Shown here: positions 32,398-44,782 of the stretch, in pieces | Layout of the letters: each line of letters opens with the position of its first letter | Numbering within the stretch: position 1 is the stretch's first letter | Origin: Pseudanabaena mucicola FACHB-723 | Lineage (GTDB): Bacteria > Cyanobacteriota > Cyanobacteriia > Pseudanabaenales > Pseudanabaenaceae | Reading direction: 5' to 3' | Length of the DNA: 64,000 bases | NCBI RefSeq assembly: GCF_014696385.1 | Contig: NZ_JACJQB010000012.1 | Span: 1-64,000, forward strand | Position numbers and translations under genes: made by a program | The notes under the pieces: generated by a model | The model's database searches: none | Told to the model about the DNA's origin: nothing | Seen by the model: only the letters and a program-made list of their open reading frames with translations

Positions 32398-32916
32398 TTA
32401 TGACAACACCTTAATATAAAGCGTCCAATTGCAAGGCTGACGAAGTTCACCATACTTACCTTGTAAAATTTGCCAAACTACTTCCCTCGTCCAGAAAAAT
32501 GACACTACTAACGTATGGTCTGGTGGCACATCGATACCTGCATAGAGACTTGGTTTTGCCCCTGTAATCGAAACCAGTTTGGTTGATCCTTTGACTTCTA
32601 CTACGGCTGGATAAGGCTCACCACCAATCAAGTATTTCTTAGGGACAACAAACAGCGCGTAGACGTGATGCTGTCCTAACCAAGGTTCAATGATGATTTT
32701 TCGCGGATGGGATTTATAAATTTGGGTGTTATTGACTGTGTGCAGTGAATTAGAACACACAACATCGGCATTGTCTGGGCTGGTAGATGCTTGATTAGTA
32801 GATATAATTTGCCACGCAAGCCAAGATATCCACAAAACAGGAATCGCGATTAAAACTACAGCTAATTGGAACAATTTCCTAAACACTCCCTGATGTGATT
32901 TGTTCGGTGTTCCCAT
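32398..32916 (-). CDS. membrane-anchored protein, unknown
   Basis: 172 residues with one N-terminal hydrophobic segment (LFQLAVVLIAIPVLWISWLAWQII), then a soluble domain with two isolated cysteines. The soluble part is beta-rich (HVYALFVVPKKYL, AVVEVKGSTKLVSITG, DHTLVVSFFW). No family recognised. It follows the carboxypeptidase gene on the same strand by 10 nt, so it may share its cell-envelope operon. Confidence 0.6.
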   Translation of the reverse strand: MGTPNKSHQGVFRKLFQLAVVLIAIPVLWISWLAWQIISTNQASTSPDNADVVCSNSLHTVNNTQIYKSHPRKIIIEPWLGQHHVYALFVVPKKYLIGGEPYPAVVEVKGSTKLVSITGAKPSLYAGIDVPPDHTLVVSFFWTREVVWQILQGKYGELRQPCNWTLYIKVLS

Positions 32917-32926
32917 GGCTTGTATC

Positions 32927-34399
32927 TCATGGACAGGGGGCGAGGCGGGTTAGTAAAACTGCGATCGCATCAGCATATTGGCGGAGGTCTGTTGATGGCA
33001 AATTGCTGTTGTTGATCATGATGCTAAAGGTAACTTCATTATAGTTAGGGGGCTGGACATATCCTGACAGGGAAATTGCACCTGTTAATGTCCCTGTTTT
33101 CGCTTGGAGAATAGTTTGGGCGGCGGTATCTTTAAAGCGATTGGTCAATGTGCCATCGATGCCTGCAATTGGTAGAGATTTACGAAAAGCTTGGTCGCGG
33201 GCTGAGGTTTGCAAGAGCTGGGAAATAGCTCGAGGGGTGGCGAGGTTGCGGCGCGATAAACCTGATCCATCGACTAGAGACACATTGGCAACCTTGGCTG
33301 TTTGTAAATATTGATTGACAGTAGCGAGTCCATTAACGAGGTTATCGTTACTTGTCGTTTTTGCTGGCATACTGCGATCGCCCAAGGCTCTTAGTAATAG
33401 TTCAGCATAAAGGTTATCGCTGTCCTTGTTGGTGGTGGCCACAATCGCTGAGAGAGGTGCAGAAACTGCGATCGCAAGTTCTTGATTGAGAATAGGCGGC
33501 TCAATAGATTGAGCTTTAGTAACAGGAGAAATTTGAATGCCTTGGGCAACTAATTCGCGACGTAATAGGCGCAAAAAATTATCTTTGGGGTTAGGCATGG
33601 CAACGCCACCGAGTCTGAGTTCGGCATCAATGGGCATCTGACCTGTAATCCTGAGTATTTTTTGTTCGCCAACTCTAGTTACTGTTAAGTCATATTCACC
33701 CCCCGCCGCAACGGTTTGCGATTGATTATCAATTTCCCAATCATTCGCCAAGCTCGGATCGGCAATGTCCCAATTAAATTTGACTGGCTCACCGATTTTA
33801 GTCGGCAGAATTGACCAATATAGGGAATTACCATCGATCGTAAAGGGAGATGCGATCGCCGCATAATATTCCTGTAAGTCTTGCCATTCCCAACTGCCCA
33901 CCAGCTCATTGCCTTGCATAGATGTTATGCCCCAAATGCCGCCGTTGATGCGTTTCACCCCCCGATCCTTGAGCTGAGTTACCAAGGATTTTAATCCTGT
34001 CGCTGATTGAAAACTGGGATCGCCAGATACAGACAACCACAACCCATTTTCTAGTGTGCCATCGGTCGTTGGCACTGTTGAAGACATTAACCGAGTCGCA
34101 AAGCGATAGTCTGCCCCAAGTTTTTTGAGGGCGATCGCCGTGGTAAATAGCTTGGTGCTAGAAGCAGGAATAAAATAGCGATCGCCATCGAGATTGACTA
34201 ATACTTCTTGCGATGGACTAGCTTGCACAAATACGCCCACCCTTGCCGTCTGCAATGCTGGTACATCGGTGATTTTGGTGATTTCTGATTGCAGTTGACT
34301 AGGACAAATTTTAGGTGCATTCGCCTTGGCGAGGCTGGGAATAAACCAAGGTAAGCAAAAAATTGCGATCGCAGATAACCGACACCATCGATAGGGCAT
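32927..34399 (-). CDS. D-alanyl-D-alanine carboxypeptidase/endopeptidase (S13, PBP4/DacB type)
   Basis: 490 residues, exported (N-terminal FCLPWFIPSLAKA). Penicillin-binding motifs: SxxK in PASSTKLFTTA, SxN in SDNLYAELLLR, KTG in AKTGTLTGA. Large insertion between motifs as in class C PBPs. It trims pentapeptides or cuts cross-bridges. The start overlaps the preceding NagZ-type gene by 1 nt (TAATG), so the two cell-wall enzymes are translationally coupled. Confidence 0.93.
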   Translation of the reverse strand: MPYRWCRLSAIAIFCLPWFIPSLAKANAPKICPSQLQSEITKITDVPALQTARVGVFVQASPSQEVLVNLDGDRYFIPASSTKLFTTAIALKKLGADYRFATRLMSSTVPTTDGTLENGLWLSVSGDPSFQSATGLKSLVTQLKDRGVKRINGGIWGITSMQGNELVGSWEWQDLQEYYAAIASPFTIDGNSLYWSILPTKIGEPVKFNWDIADPSLANDWEIDNQSQTVAAGGEYDLTVTRVGEQKILRITGQMPIDAELRLGGVAMPNPKDNFLRLLRRELVAQGIQISPVTKAQSIEPPILNQELAIAVSAPLSAIVATTNKDSDNLYAELLLRALGDRSMPAKTTSNDNLVNGLATVNQYLQTAKVANVSLVDGSGLSRRNLATPRAISQLLQTSARDQAFRKSLPIAGIDGTLTNRFKDTAAQTILQAKTGTLTGAISLSGYVQPPNYNEVTFSIMINNSNLPSTDLRQYADAIAVLLTRLAPCP

Positions 34400-35979
34400 T
34401 ATACAAATCCTAATTTTTGGAGAACAGCGGTTTGGGCGGTAGGCTGTTGGCTATAGGCAAAGCCCCAAGGTAAATCCGTTGGCAGCAGTGGTAATAAATT
34501 GTCCAATGTGTAGGGACTGCCATAGACCACCACCGCTTGCAACTGATTCTGGATGCGTAACTCCTTAATCAATTGACGGATCTTTTGATGAAGATTGGTT
34601 TTGCCACGGAAGGGATTGCCACGACTAAAAATCTGTAAGCAAACTTGGGTATAGCGATCGCAGCGCAAACTGGTTAAAGTTTCCGCATCCACAACCATCC
34701 GCGCATAATTATGGGCTTTGGGCAAAGTCACTGCGGGCGATCGCAAATTTAAAAATTCGGAACAGGTCAAGGGGTCATCAACAATCAATAAATTAAGATA
34801 CTGACTTGCTTTATTAGGGGCAGAATTTGGGACAGATTCTTGAGGTGAGGTTAAATTTGCGATCGCAGAATAGACACTAGTGGCATCGGTGGCAATCGCC
34901 TTGGCAATCTTTAAATTTGCCGAGTTACCCAACTTCGATAAATTGGGCGGGATGCCACAAACCTTTTGTTTAGCTTTCCAAATTCTTTGCACCGATTGAC
35001 GAATGCGATCGCGACTGATTTCTCCCATTTCCACCGCCGTACAAATTGCGTGAATAGTGGCGATCGGATCAACGGGCATTAATAAAATATCGGCTCCCGC
35101 CTTTACTGCTTGCACCGCAATCGCAGCAGGACTATCCAGATCCGCCACCCCTGACATAATCAGCGCATCGGTGGTAATAATGCCATCAAAGCCCAATTCC
35201 TTTCGCAAAATATCAGTGAGAATATGCGGCGACAATGTGGCAATATTTTTAGGATCTAGCGCTGGCGCGAGCATATGGGCGCTCATGATCGTGTCTACCC
35301 CTGCTGCGATCGCATTCACAAAGGGCATAAACTCAACACTTTCAAACCTTTGGCGATTATGGAGCAAAGTTGGCGTTTGCAAATGTGAATCTACAGCCGT
35401 ATCACCATGACCGGGGAAATGTTTAGCTGTGGTTAACACGGGATACTGTTTAGCGCCTGCAATAAATCCTCTTGTGCCGCCCATCACTTCACCAGCAGTG
35501 ACCCCAAATGCGCGTACATTAATTACGGGGTTTTCGGGATTATTGTTGATATCGACAACTGGCGCAAGTACCCAGTTAATGCCAATCGCCAAGGCTTCTT
35601 CGGCAGTGATCTGTCCCATCGCCTCCGCATAGTCTAGGGACACATCCTGCAAAGCCATCGGCGGCGGGAACCATGTTGCACCGCTAAATCGCTGCCCCAC
35701 ACCTTCTTCAATATCCGCCGCAACCAACAGAGGTATTTTTGCCCATGACTGCATTTGCTGAGTTTTGAGAGCGATTTCGGGCGCACTTCCCCCCAACAAA
35801 ATCACACCGCCCACACCGTAATTGCTGAGCAAATTATACAAATCTGCCCTTGCCAATTCCCACTCTGGGTATTGAATCTGATGGTCGTAGAGCATTCCGC
35901 AAGTACGCACAACCAGCATCTGGGAGACTTGCTCCACAAGGCTAAGGCTATCAATATCAGGTAGTTGAATCGGCGGCAT
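34399..35979 (-). CDS. glycoside hydrolase family 3 beta-N-acetylhexosaminidase (NagZ type)
   Basis: 526 residues, GH3. The family signature LTTAKHFPGHGDTAVDSH contains the His/Asp pair of bacterial NagZ, and FDGIITTDALIMSGVA contains the catalytic Asp nucleophile. An extra C-terminal domain (after about residue 350, with IVDDPLTCSEF and VVYGSPYTLDNL) is longer than in E. coli NagZ. It probably cleaves N-acetylglucosamine from muropeptides. No signal peptide visible, so cytosolic recycling is likely. Coupled to the downstream carboxypeptidase. Confidence 0.88.
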   Translation of the reverse strand: MPPIQLPDIDSLSLVEQVSQMLVVRTCGMLYDHQIQYPEWELARADLYNLLSNYGVGGVILLGGSAPEIALKTQQMQSWAKIPLLVAADIEEGVGQRFSGATWFPPPMALQDVSLDYAEAMGQITAEEALAIGINWVLAPVVDINNNPENPVINVRAFGVTAGEVMGGTRGFIAGAKQYPVLTTAKHFPGHGDTAVDSHLQTPTLLHNRQRFESVEFMPFVNAIAAGVDTIMSAHMLAPALDPKNIATLSPHILTDILRKELGFDGIITTDALIMSGVADLDSPAAIAVQAVKAGADILLMPVDPIATIHAICTAVEMGEISRDRIRQSVQRIWKAKQKVCGIPPNLSKLGNSANLKIAKAIATDATSVYSAIANLTSPQESVPNSAPNKASQYLNLLIVDDPLTCSEFLNLRSPAVTLPKAHNYARMVVDAETLTSLRCDRYTQVCLQIFSRGNPFRGKTNLHQKIRQLIKELRIQNQLQAVVVYGSPYTLDNLLPLLPTDLPWGFAYSQQPTAQTAVLQKLGFV

Positions 35980-35999
35980 GATCAGGTAAAAAAATAGCT

Positions 36000-36596
36000 T
36001 TAGAAATCTAACCCAAAGTCTTTGCGGGTCATTGGTTGCGGCACTTGTAAGCCTTCACCACCAATATATTCTAGGGGTTTACCTTCAACAGACAGATATA
36101 CTTTTGCGTCAGGTTCTAGGCTAGTGGCGGTGTATAGCACCTGAATTATGCGTCCCTGCATCGAGGCAGAGCCGCCACCCTTAGTGAAGTCGTTGGATAG
36201 GTCAATCCGAATTTCTTGCCCCTTGGTAACGGCACTCAATACCTTAGTATTGGCAGGAATCGCACTATAAAGCTCTGGTTCAGGAGGGTTTTCCGAAATT
36301 AAGGTATTGATGACAGAGGTGATCGCCGCATCGTTATTTTTTGCCTTGACCGCGATCGGTACAGCTACTAATTTATTTTGCTTCGACTCAATCCAATAGA
36401 CTGCTAACTGACCATCTACGGCTCTCTCGGCTGGTGGCGATTGAGTAACTTGATTGATCGAAGTCGGGTTTGGGCTGACAGGATTAGGCGAATTGCTGAA
36501 ATTACCATTGACCAGCACTGCTGCACCAGAACCACCGACAACTGCAACAGCCAACAATCCTAACCAAGTACCTTTATTTAAAACAGGAATTTTCAT
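36000..36596 (-). CDS. GerMN-domain protein
   Basis: 198 residues with an N-terminal membrane anchor (GLLAVAVVGGSGAAVLVNG), a Pro/Ser/Asn-rich linker and a GerMN domain: ITSVINTLI, IPANTKVLSAVTKGQEIRIDLSNDF and RIIQVLYTATSL. In cyanobacteria such proteins are envelope-associated; in Bacillus GerM acts on germination and cell wall. Lies next to the NagZ/DacB-type genes on the same strand, fitting a wall-related role, which is inference. Confidence 0.85.
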   Translation of the reverse strand: MKIPVLNKGTWLGLLAVAVVGGSGAAVLVNGNFSNSPNPVSPNPTSINQVTQSPPAERAVDGQLAVYWIESKQNKLVAVPIAVKAKNNDAAITSVINTLISENPPEPELYSAIPANTKVLSAVTKGQEIRIDLSNDFTKGGGSASMQGRIIQVLYTATSLEPDAKVYLSVEGKPLEYIGGEGLQVPQPMTRKDFGLDF

Positions 36597-36704
36597 AATT
36601 TCGCTCCTCCAACTGTGACTAAGTTAGCCTGACACCTTTGACGTAAACAATCATAAGTTAGCTCCCCAATCTATTTTATCGTAGTGTTAACCATTTATTT
36701 TTCA

Positions 36705-39700
36705 TTAAGTCCGCGCATGAGTTAGCACTCGCACCAAATCTTCAGAGCGGATCGGCTTGCCAATATGATCATTCATACCTGCTTCATGACACTTTTTAAT
36801 ATCTTCTGGCATCACATTAGCAGTCATCGCCACAATCTGTGGTTGCGGATTAATTTTGTGATCTTGACGAATCAATCTAGCGGCAGTGATACCGTCCATC
36901 TCAGGCATTTGTAGATCCATTAGCAATAGATCGTAATTTTGATTTGATAACTTCCTTAATGCTTCTAGACCGTTAGCAGCAATATCGGCTAGATATCCCA
37001 GTTTTTTTAAATATAATGATGCAATTCTTTGATTTACTTCGTTATCTTCAACGATCAAGATTTTAAGGGGAAATTGATCCGCCAACAAAATTTGCGGTTC
37101 TAATGGTGCGGCTCCATCCACATCGGAGGATGGCACTTTAGTCGCGGACTGATTGGGGAGAGAAATTGTGAAGTAGAAGCTAGCACCTTGGGATTGGGAG
37201 TCAGTGGTTATGTTCCAGTCAAGGGGAGCTTCACCACCAATATGCCCTTTACTCTCGACCCATAATTTTCCGCCCATGAGCTGCACCAAGCATTTACAAA
37301 TTGCTAGCCCCAGCCCTGTACCGCCATATTTACGACTAATGGAAGCGTCGGCTTGGGCAAAGGGGGTAAATAGCATCTGAATGCGATCGCAATCGATGCC
37401 AATGCCCGTATCTTTGACTTTAAAGATTAGTTGCATATCTCCCTGAGCAGATTGCCGACGATTCACCTCCAACTGCACTGCCCCTTGCTTCGTAAATTTA
37501 ATGGCGTTACTAATCAGATTAATCAGAATTTGATTAATTCTGGCAATGTCACCAACGATGATTTTGGGAACATCATTTGCGATCGCAAAATTTAGGGTGT
37601 TTTGCTGACTAGCTGCTTGCGGACTGAGCATCTGATACACCGATCTCGTCGCCTCAACTAGTACAAACGGGCGCGACTCTAGCTCTAGCTTGCCTGCCTC
37701 AATTTTAGAAAAGTCAAGAATGTCATTAATTACCGATAGCAAGATATCGCCACTGTCGCGAATTGTCTGCACATAGTCCTGTTGTTCTTCGGTGAGCGGT
37801 GTCAATGAGAGCAATTCCGCCATCCCCAACACTCCATTCATCGGCGTGCGGATTTCATGGCTCATATTTGCTAGAAACTCACTCTTGGCTCTAGTCGCTG
37901 CTTCCGCATCTTCCTTTGCCTTTTCTAAGGCAATTTCTGCCTGTTTGCGTTCGGTAATGTTACGGGCAATTTGAATAACCCGATCCTTCGCAATTGGCGA
38001 AATCGTCGCAGCAAACCAAATATCTTCACCATCAATTTCTAGGCAATAATCGCAACTGACAATCTTGTAATCAGCTAAAGCAGTCTGAATGGTCGATGCA
38101 ATAATGCCAGCCGCAGGTTGAGGTAGCTCTTGATCAATGGGTTGGCTGAGAATATGCTCAGGTTTACCAATTAAATAGTCAAAGGCAGTGGGGACAATTT
38201 TGAGACACTTACCCTCATGGTCACGGACTAGCACCATGTCAGACATGGCGGCAAATAGAGCATTCTGTTCTAAATAGGCTTCACGCAACTTGGATTCACT
38301 TTCGATCAAATCCAGTTCCGCTTGCTTGCGTTGGGTGATTTCTTGAATATATCCATGCCAGAGGACACTGCCATCGGGTTCACGCTGTGGCGTGGCATGT
38401 CCCGCGACCCAGATTGTCCTACCGTCAGCAAATTTTACTCGATATTCACACAGCCATATATGCAAATTTTCTGCGGATTCATGGATACTTTGGATAACTC
38501 GATCGAGATCATCGGGATGGAGCCTGTCCAGCACTGGATTCGCATCCTCGTAGACCTCTTCAGGCAAAAAACCATAAACGTCATATATGCCGTGACTAGC
38601 ATAGGAGAAATGGGGACTGCCATCGGGGCGCAGTCGATATTGATAGATAAATCCGGGAACATTGAGAGATATTTGCTCTAGCCTTTGATCGGCTTCTATT
38701 TGGGAAGTAATATCACGAACGATAACTAGGGCTTCTTGATCATTAATGGCAGCAATGCGAACTTCTTCATGGGCGACTCTACCTGACTTCATTAATTGAT
38801 GTTTGTAGACTTGAAGTTCCTTGGTAGTAATTGCTTTTTCGATCGCTTGGAGTTGTTTTTGCAGCAGTTCAGGGGGTAATACTTCCGATAGATGCTGGTT
38901 AATCTTGGCGAATTTATTACCTTCAATGCTAGAGGTATTGATTATGCTTAGGCATAATCCGTCACGACGCACGCATAATAAGAGGTCAGGCAAAGCTTCA
39001 ATGATGGCGGATTGTCTGGCTTCACTAGCTTGTAGTGCCGACTCCATATTTTTGCGATCGCTAATATCGACATGAGTACCAATAAATCGCAGTGGTTCGT
39101 CATCACTAGTCCAACTAACAACCTGCCCACGATCTAAAATCCACTTATAGTTACCATCCTTGCACTTCAGGCGATGCTCTGAGAGATAGCGGGGGATTTC
39201 TCCGCGCAGGTGTTTATGCACCTCCGCATAGACTTGCTCTCGATCATTTGGATGGATGCGTTGATCCCATTCGCTGACATTATTGATAATCTCGTCATCG
39301 GCAAAGCCCAACATCGACTTCCATTGCGGCGAGAAGAAAACTTCGTTAGTCTGTACATTCCAGTCCCAGATGCCATCACCACTACCTTCGATCGCAAATT
39401 GCTGACGTTCTTCATTAACTTTGATTTGCTGCTCTATTTGCTTGCGGTTAGTAATATCTTCAAAAATGTACATCCTGCCCAAATAGCAATCATGACCATC
39501 ACGAATTTGGCTCGAAAAGCGACGAATCACCCGATTATCATTGAAAGCGATTTCATCTTCAACTACAGTACGATTTGCTTCACTTTGCAGTGGTTTGCAT
39601 GATTCGACGAAGGTAGGTAAGTCGGCAATCAGAGGAATGCAGTCGGGGATAATATCGTTGTTTTTGAGTTCCCCATTGTAAATTTGGGCTTCTAAATGTT

Positions 39701-40439
39701 CAAGCCCCCAAATCTCACAAAAACGATGATTACAATAAATAATTTCGTCAGTACGATTATCGACCACTAGAAATCCTAATGGTGAGCCATCAGACATGAT
39801 GGGAAGCAAGGACTCTTTCCAGAACATGTCTGACTGAGCAAGTTTTGGTGATATGGTTTCTGTGGTGATGTCCGAGTTAGTCTGTAGATTCTGTGTATAT
39901 TGGCTTTCTGTACGCAGGGCGATGCCTATTTGCGTAGCAATATTCTGAAGGATGCCAATTTCGTAGGCTTGCCAATTTCGTGGACGATCGCATTGGTGGG
40001 CAATGATCAATCCGAATAAATGGGCTGATGGCTGTGAGCCGATTAAGATGGGGATGATCAGATTAGCTCTTACTTGGATCTGTGCCAAAAAGTTGGCATA
40101 GCATGACTCTAGAGAACTAGTCCGCGTATCTGAAATGACACTGCATTTGCCAGTTTGGTAAATATTAGCCCCATTTTTAGCAAAGCATGGGTCGCTAATT
40201 GGTTCTCCCAGTATTGATTTACAATCGCCACTAACTGACTCTGCGGTAACTGCGCCATCGTTCTCTGGCAAAAATTGATAGATCAAAACGCGATCACATT
40301 GCAATAGTAATCTTGTCTGCTGAACAGTAACGTTCAACAGATCAACAAGATTCGTAGAATTATGAATCTGTACAGATATTTCTGTAAGGCGATCCAAAAT
40401 CCCCTCTAGGCAAATTTCGGTACTATCGCTGGAGACCAT
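36705..40439 (-). CDS. hybrid sensor histidine kinase (GAF-multi-PAS-HisKA-HATPase-REC)
   Basis: 1244 residues, soluble. An N-terminal GAF (about 10-185, [18 protein letters not shown]) has the CDR...YQF pattern of phytochrome-like GAFs but no obvious chromophore cysteine in the usual place. About five PAS/PAC units follow (near 215-830; several with WDW or YCNHRF patterns and the DITNRKQ-type PAC ends). The HisKA His lies in [15 protein letters not shown] (about 870). The ATPase has [15 protein letters not shown] and GGTGLGLA. The C-terminal receiver has [10 protein letters not shown] and [12 protein letters not shown] with the phospho-Asp. The HPt relay partner is not adjacent; one exists at 51345. 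Confidence 0.95.
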   Translation of the reverse strand: MVSSDSTEICLEGILDRLTEISVQIHNSTNLVDLLNVTVQQTRLLLQCDRVLIYQFLPENDGAVTAESVSGDCKSILGEPISDPCFAKNGANIYQTGKCSVISDTRTSSLESCYANFLAQIQVRANLIIPILIGSQPSAHLFGLIIAHQCDRPRNWQAYEIGILQNIATQIGIALRTESQYTQNLQTNSDITTETISPKLAQSDMFWKESLLPIMSDGSPLGFLVVDNRTDEIIYCNHRFCEIWGLEHLEAQIYNGELKNNDIIPDCIPLIADLPTFVESCKPLQSEANRTVVEDEIAFNDNRVIRRFSSQIRDGHDCYLGRMYIFEDITNRKQIEQQIKVNEERQQFAIEGSGDGIWDWNVQTNEVFFSPQWKSMLGFADDEIINNVSEWDQRIHPNDREQVYAEVHKHLRGEIPRYLSEHRLKCKDGNYKWILDRGQVVSWTSDDEPLRFIGTHVDISDRKNMESALQASEARQSAIIEALPDLLLCVRRDGLCLSIINTSSIEGNKFAKINQHLSEVLPPELLQKQLQAIEKAITTKELQVYKHQLMKSGRVAHEEVRIAAINDQEALVIVRDITSQIEADQRLEQISLNVPGFIYQYRLRPDGSPHFSYASHGIYDVYGFLPEEVYEDANPVLDRLHPDDLDRVIQSIHESAENLHIWLCEYRVKFADGRTIWVAGHATPQREPDGSVLWHGYIQEITQRKQAELDLIESESKLREAYLEQNALFAAMSDMVLVRDHEGKCLKIVPTAFDYLIGKPEHILSQPIDQELPQPAAGIIASTIQTALADYKIVSCDYCLEIDGEDIWFAATISPIAKDRVIQIARNITERKQAEIALEKAKEDAEAATRAKSEFLANMSHEIRTPMNGVLGMAELLSLTPLTEEQQDYVQTIRDSGDILLSVINDILDFSKIEAGKLELESRPFVLVEATRSVYQMLSPQAASQQNTLNFAIANDVPKIIVGDIARINQILINLISNAIKFTKQGAVQLEVNRRQSAQGDMQLIFKVKDTGIGIDCDRIQMLFTPFAQADASISRKYGGTGLGLAICKCLVQLMGGKLWVESKGHIGGEAPLDWNITTDSQSQGASFYFTISLPNQSATKVPSSDVDGAAPLEPQILLADQFPLKILIVEDNEVNQRIASLYLKKLGYLADIAANGLEALRKLSNQNYDLLLMDLQMPEMDGITAARLIRQDHKINPQPQIVAMTANVMPEDIKKCHEAGMNDHIGKPIRSEDLVRVLTHART

Positions 40440-40544
40440 GGCAAAATATTTTAAGATTTTTCTGTTTATTCCCCTCTTATCAATATTACCTTAGAGAGCA
40501 TTCGGTCAAAGTAAAAGCACTGTGTAAACTTAATAATTACCCCA

Positions 40545-41195
40545 CTAATTGCTACTTTCTTGAAGAGCAATCTTCATAAACTGTTCGACTTTTGATAAAT
40601 CTTTGTCCCCTGCGGAACGTTCGACCCCACTAGATACGTCTACACCACTTGGGCATACCATGGCGATCGCCTCAGCAACATTATCGGGAGATAGTCCCCC
40701 CGCGAGCCACCAGTCACAACTTGGCTGAAACTCGCGCAACATCTGCCAATCTAAGGTTTTGCCAGTGCCTCCCGCCATGTGTGGATCATAGGCATCCAGC
40801 AAAACCACGTCCACCACATCGCCAAAAAGTTGAGCCACAGCAAGCCCCGCTTGATTTTTAACTCGCAGGGCTTTAATCAACTTAACTTGAGGTTTGATGT
40901 GAGCTAGCTGCGATCGCAATTGTTGGCAAAACTCTGGTGACTCATTTCCATGCAGTTGCACAGCATTTAGCCCTGCCTGCTCCACGGTTTGGCAAATTTC
41001 CGCCATACTGGCATCGAGAAACACACCGACAAGATCAAGGTTTGCGTCTAGACTGGAAGTGATTTTTGCGATCGCCATTGCTTCGATATATCGTGGTGAT
41101 GAAGATACACAAATAAACCCCAGTGCGTTTGCCCCTATTTGGGCGATTGACTGAGCTTGCTCAAGTTTCGTAATTCCACAGATTTTGATATACAT
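40545..41195 (-). CDS. phosphoribosylanthranilate isomerase TrpF
   Basis: Tryptophan biosynthesis step 3, 216 residues from the ATG at 41195 (MYIKICGIT). The catalytic Cys is in KICG. LVGVF, AVQLHGNES, LLDAYDPHMAGGTGKTLDW and LAGGLSPDNVAEA are characteristic. An upstream ATG at 41225 adds ten Cys-rich residues not seen in the family and overlaps the divergent gene, so it is rejected. The start codons of the two divergent genes are only about 28 nt apart. Confidence 0.95.
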   Translation of the reverse strand: MYIKICGITKLEQAQSIAQIGANALGFICVSSSPRYIEAMAIAKITSSLDANLDLVGVFLDASMAEICQTVEQAGLNAVQLHGNESPEFCQQLRSQLAHIKPQVKLIKALRVKNQAGLAVAQLFGDVVDVVLLDAYDPHMAGGTGKTLDWQMLREFQPSCDWWLAGGLSPDNVAEAIAMVCPSGVDVSSGVERSAGDKDLSKVEQFMKIALQESSN

Positions 41196-41223
41196 ACACA
41201 AGCACTCACAAGCACTAATTTCC

Positions 41224-41922
41224 ATGACCGATTATCCATCCTACCCAAATCCTATGCCCCCTCAACAACCAATAAATCAAACCCTAGGTGAGAAATTGGT
41301 GACTAAAGTCTCCACAGGCTCAGCAATAATCATGGCAATTGCGATCGCCTGTTGCACCCCCTCATTGCCAGCACGCGCATCTTTGTTTGATGGCCCCGTC
41401 GATCGCTTGCCGTCAATCCAGCGTAATTCGCTTCGTAATGGTCAATCGGTAGTCACAGGCGAAAAAGGAAAATATGTAGCAAGGGTACTGATTACAGCGT
41501 CTCCTGATGTGGTTTGGAAGGTTTTGACAGATTATGGCAATCTCTCGAAATTCATTCCCAACATGAAATCGAGCAAGGTGATTGAATCCCGTGGCAATCG
41601 TAAAATCATTGAACAGGTTGACGCTCGCCAAGTCTTTTTAGTTTCTGTAGTTTCGCGCACCAAGTTAGCAGTCCAAGAGACCGATCGCAAACAAATTGAT
41701 TTCCGATTGCTCGATGGCGATCTTGCCAAAATGGAAGGCTACTGGAAAATGGAACTTGTTTCGACAGTGCCACGCCGCCCACCAACACAAGTATTGATTA
41801 CTTACACAGTCAATGCTCAGCCCAAAGGCTCTGTACCTACCGAAGCTTTCTATACAATCTTTAAAGAAGCTTTAGATGACACCTTGCAAGCCATTAAAAA
41901 AGAAGTTAAAAGGAGAACATAG
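41224..41922 (+). CDS. SRPBCC/START-like cyclase-dehydrase family protein
   Basis: 232 residues from the ATG at 41224 (MTDYPSYPNPM). A hydrophobic signal-like stretch (AIIMAIAIACCTPSLPARA) is followed by a helix-grip domain: VARVLITASPDVVWKVLTDYGNLSKFIPNM is the hallmark of the COQ10/polyketide cyclase group that binds hydrophobic ligands. Probably exported or lumenal. Ligand unknown. It ends just before a perfect 22-bp hairpin. Confidence 0.82.
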   Translation: MTDYPSYPNPMPPQQPINQTLGEKLVTKVSTGSAIIMAIAIACCTPSLPARASLFDGPVDRLPSIQRNSLRNGQSVVTGEKGKYVARVLITASPDVVWKVLTDYGNLSKFIPNMKSSKVIESRGNRKIIEQVDARQVFLVSVVSRTKLAVQETDRKQIDFRLLDGDLAKMEGYWKMELVSTVPRRPPTQVLITYTVNAQPKGSVPTEAFYTIFKEALDDTLQAIKKEVKRRT

Positions 41923-41923
41923 A

Positions 41924-41970
41924 TAGAAAGTATGAAGTATCACACAGCGTGTGATACTTCATACTTTCTA
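41924..41970. repeat. perfect 22-bp hairpin, AGC loop
   Basis: TAGAAAGTATGAAGTATCACAC and its exact complement around AGC, beginning 2 nt after the SRPBCC gene stop. A short T-rich run follows. It also lies 40 nt before ligA. Confidence 0.88.
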
Positions 41971-41991
41971 TTGAGTTTTTGAGTAGAGTAA

Positions 41992-44031
<2,040 letters not shown>

Positions 44032-44050
44032 GACTTACGCAAATTTCTGT

Positions 44051-44078
44051 GTAGTGGCAATTCATGAATTGCCACTAC
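44051..44078. repeat. perfect 28-nt palindrome
   Basis: GTAGTGGCAATTCA meets its exact complement with no loop, between the convergent ligA and ITPase genes. It probably serves as a two-way 3'-end structure. Confidence 0.8.
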
Positions 44079-44088
44079 TACGGACAAA

Positions 44089-44688
44089 TTAGGAATGTAA
44101 AACCTGTGCTAACTTGTCGTGCAGCAAGGTCAGCGCATTGGCGCGATGACTGATTTTCGCCTTGATGTCGGCGGGAATTTCGCCAAAGGTTTGCTGAAGC
44201 TCTGGCACAAAGAAAATAGGATCATAACCAAAACCGCCCTGCCCAAGCGGTGCATCGGCGATCTCGCCCTTGCAAACACCAACTGCATCCGCCACAATTT
44301 TGCCATCGGGTGAGGCAATTGCGATCGCACAGACAAACTGGGCTTCACGGTTAGGCTGATCTTGCAATTCTGATAACACCCGATTAATGCGATCGCAATC
44401 TGTATCCGCATACCTTGCCGACAGTACCCCTGGCGCACCATTGAGGGCAAATACTTCTAAACCTGAGTCGTCAGCAATTGCCCACTCTTGAGTGGCGATC
44501 GCCACTTGAGAAGCCTTGAGATGGGCATTGGCAATAAAAGTTGTCCCAGTTTCTTCGACATCAATGTGGTCAGGTTTGGGCATCAAGGTTACACCCAAAT
44601 CCGCCAAATAAGCCCGAAATTCTTTGATTTTGCCAGCATTACCGCTAGCGATTACTAATTTCTTTAGTTGAATTGATAGATCAGACAT
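44089..44688 (-). CDS. XTP/dITP diphosphatase (RdgB/HAM1)
   Basis: Cleans ITP, dITP and XTP from the nucleotide pool; 199 residues. The N-terminal LVIASGNAGKIKEF, the central ADDSGLEV and GAPGVLSARYA, and C-terminal GFGYDPIFFVPE and SHRANAL are family marks. Convergent with ligA across a perfect palindrome. Confidence 0.95.
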   Translation of the reverse strand: MSDLSIQLKKLVIASGNAGKIKEFRAYLADLGVTLMPKPDHIDVEETGTTFIANAHLKASQVAIATQEWAIADDSGLEVFALNGAPGVLSARYADTDCDRINRVLSELQDQPNREAQFVCAIAIASPDGKIVADAVGVCKGEIADAPLGQGGFGYDPIFFVPELQQTFGEIPADIKAKISHRANALTLLHDKLAQVLHS

Positions 44689-44782
44689 TGATTAAACCGT
44701 GCGTTATAAACAATAAAATATAGGGCTTTTAAACTTTTCTTAAACTTATTCGCAAATGAGAGCGATCGCAATCTTTGTCTCC

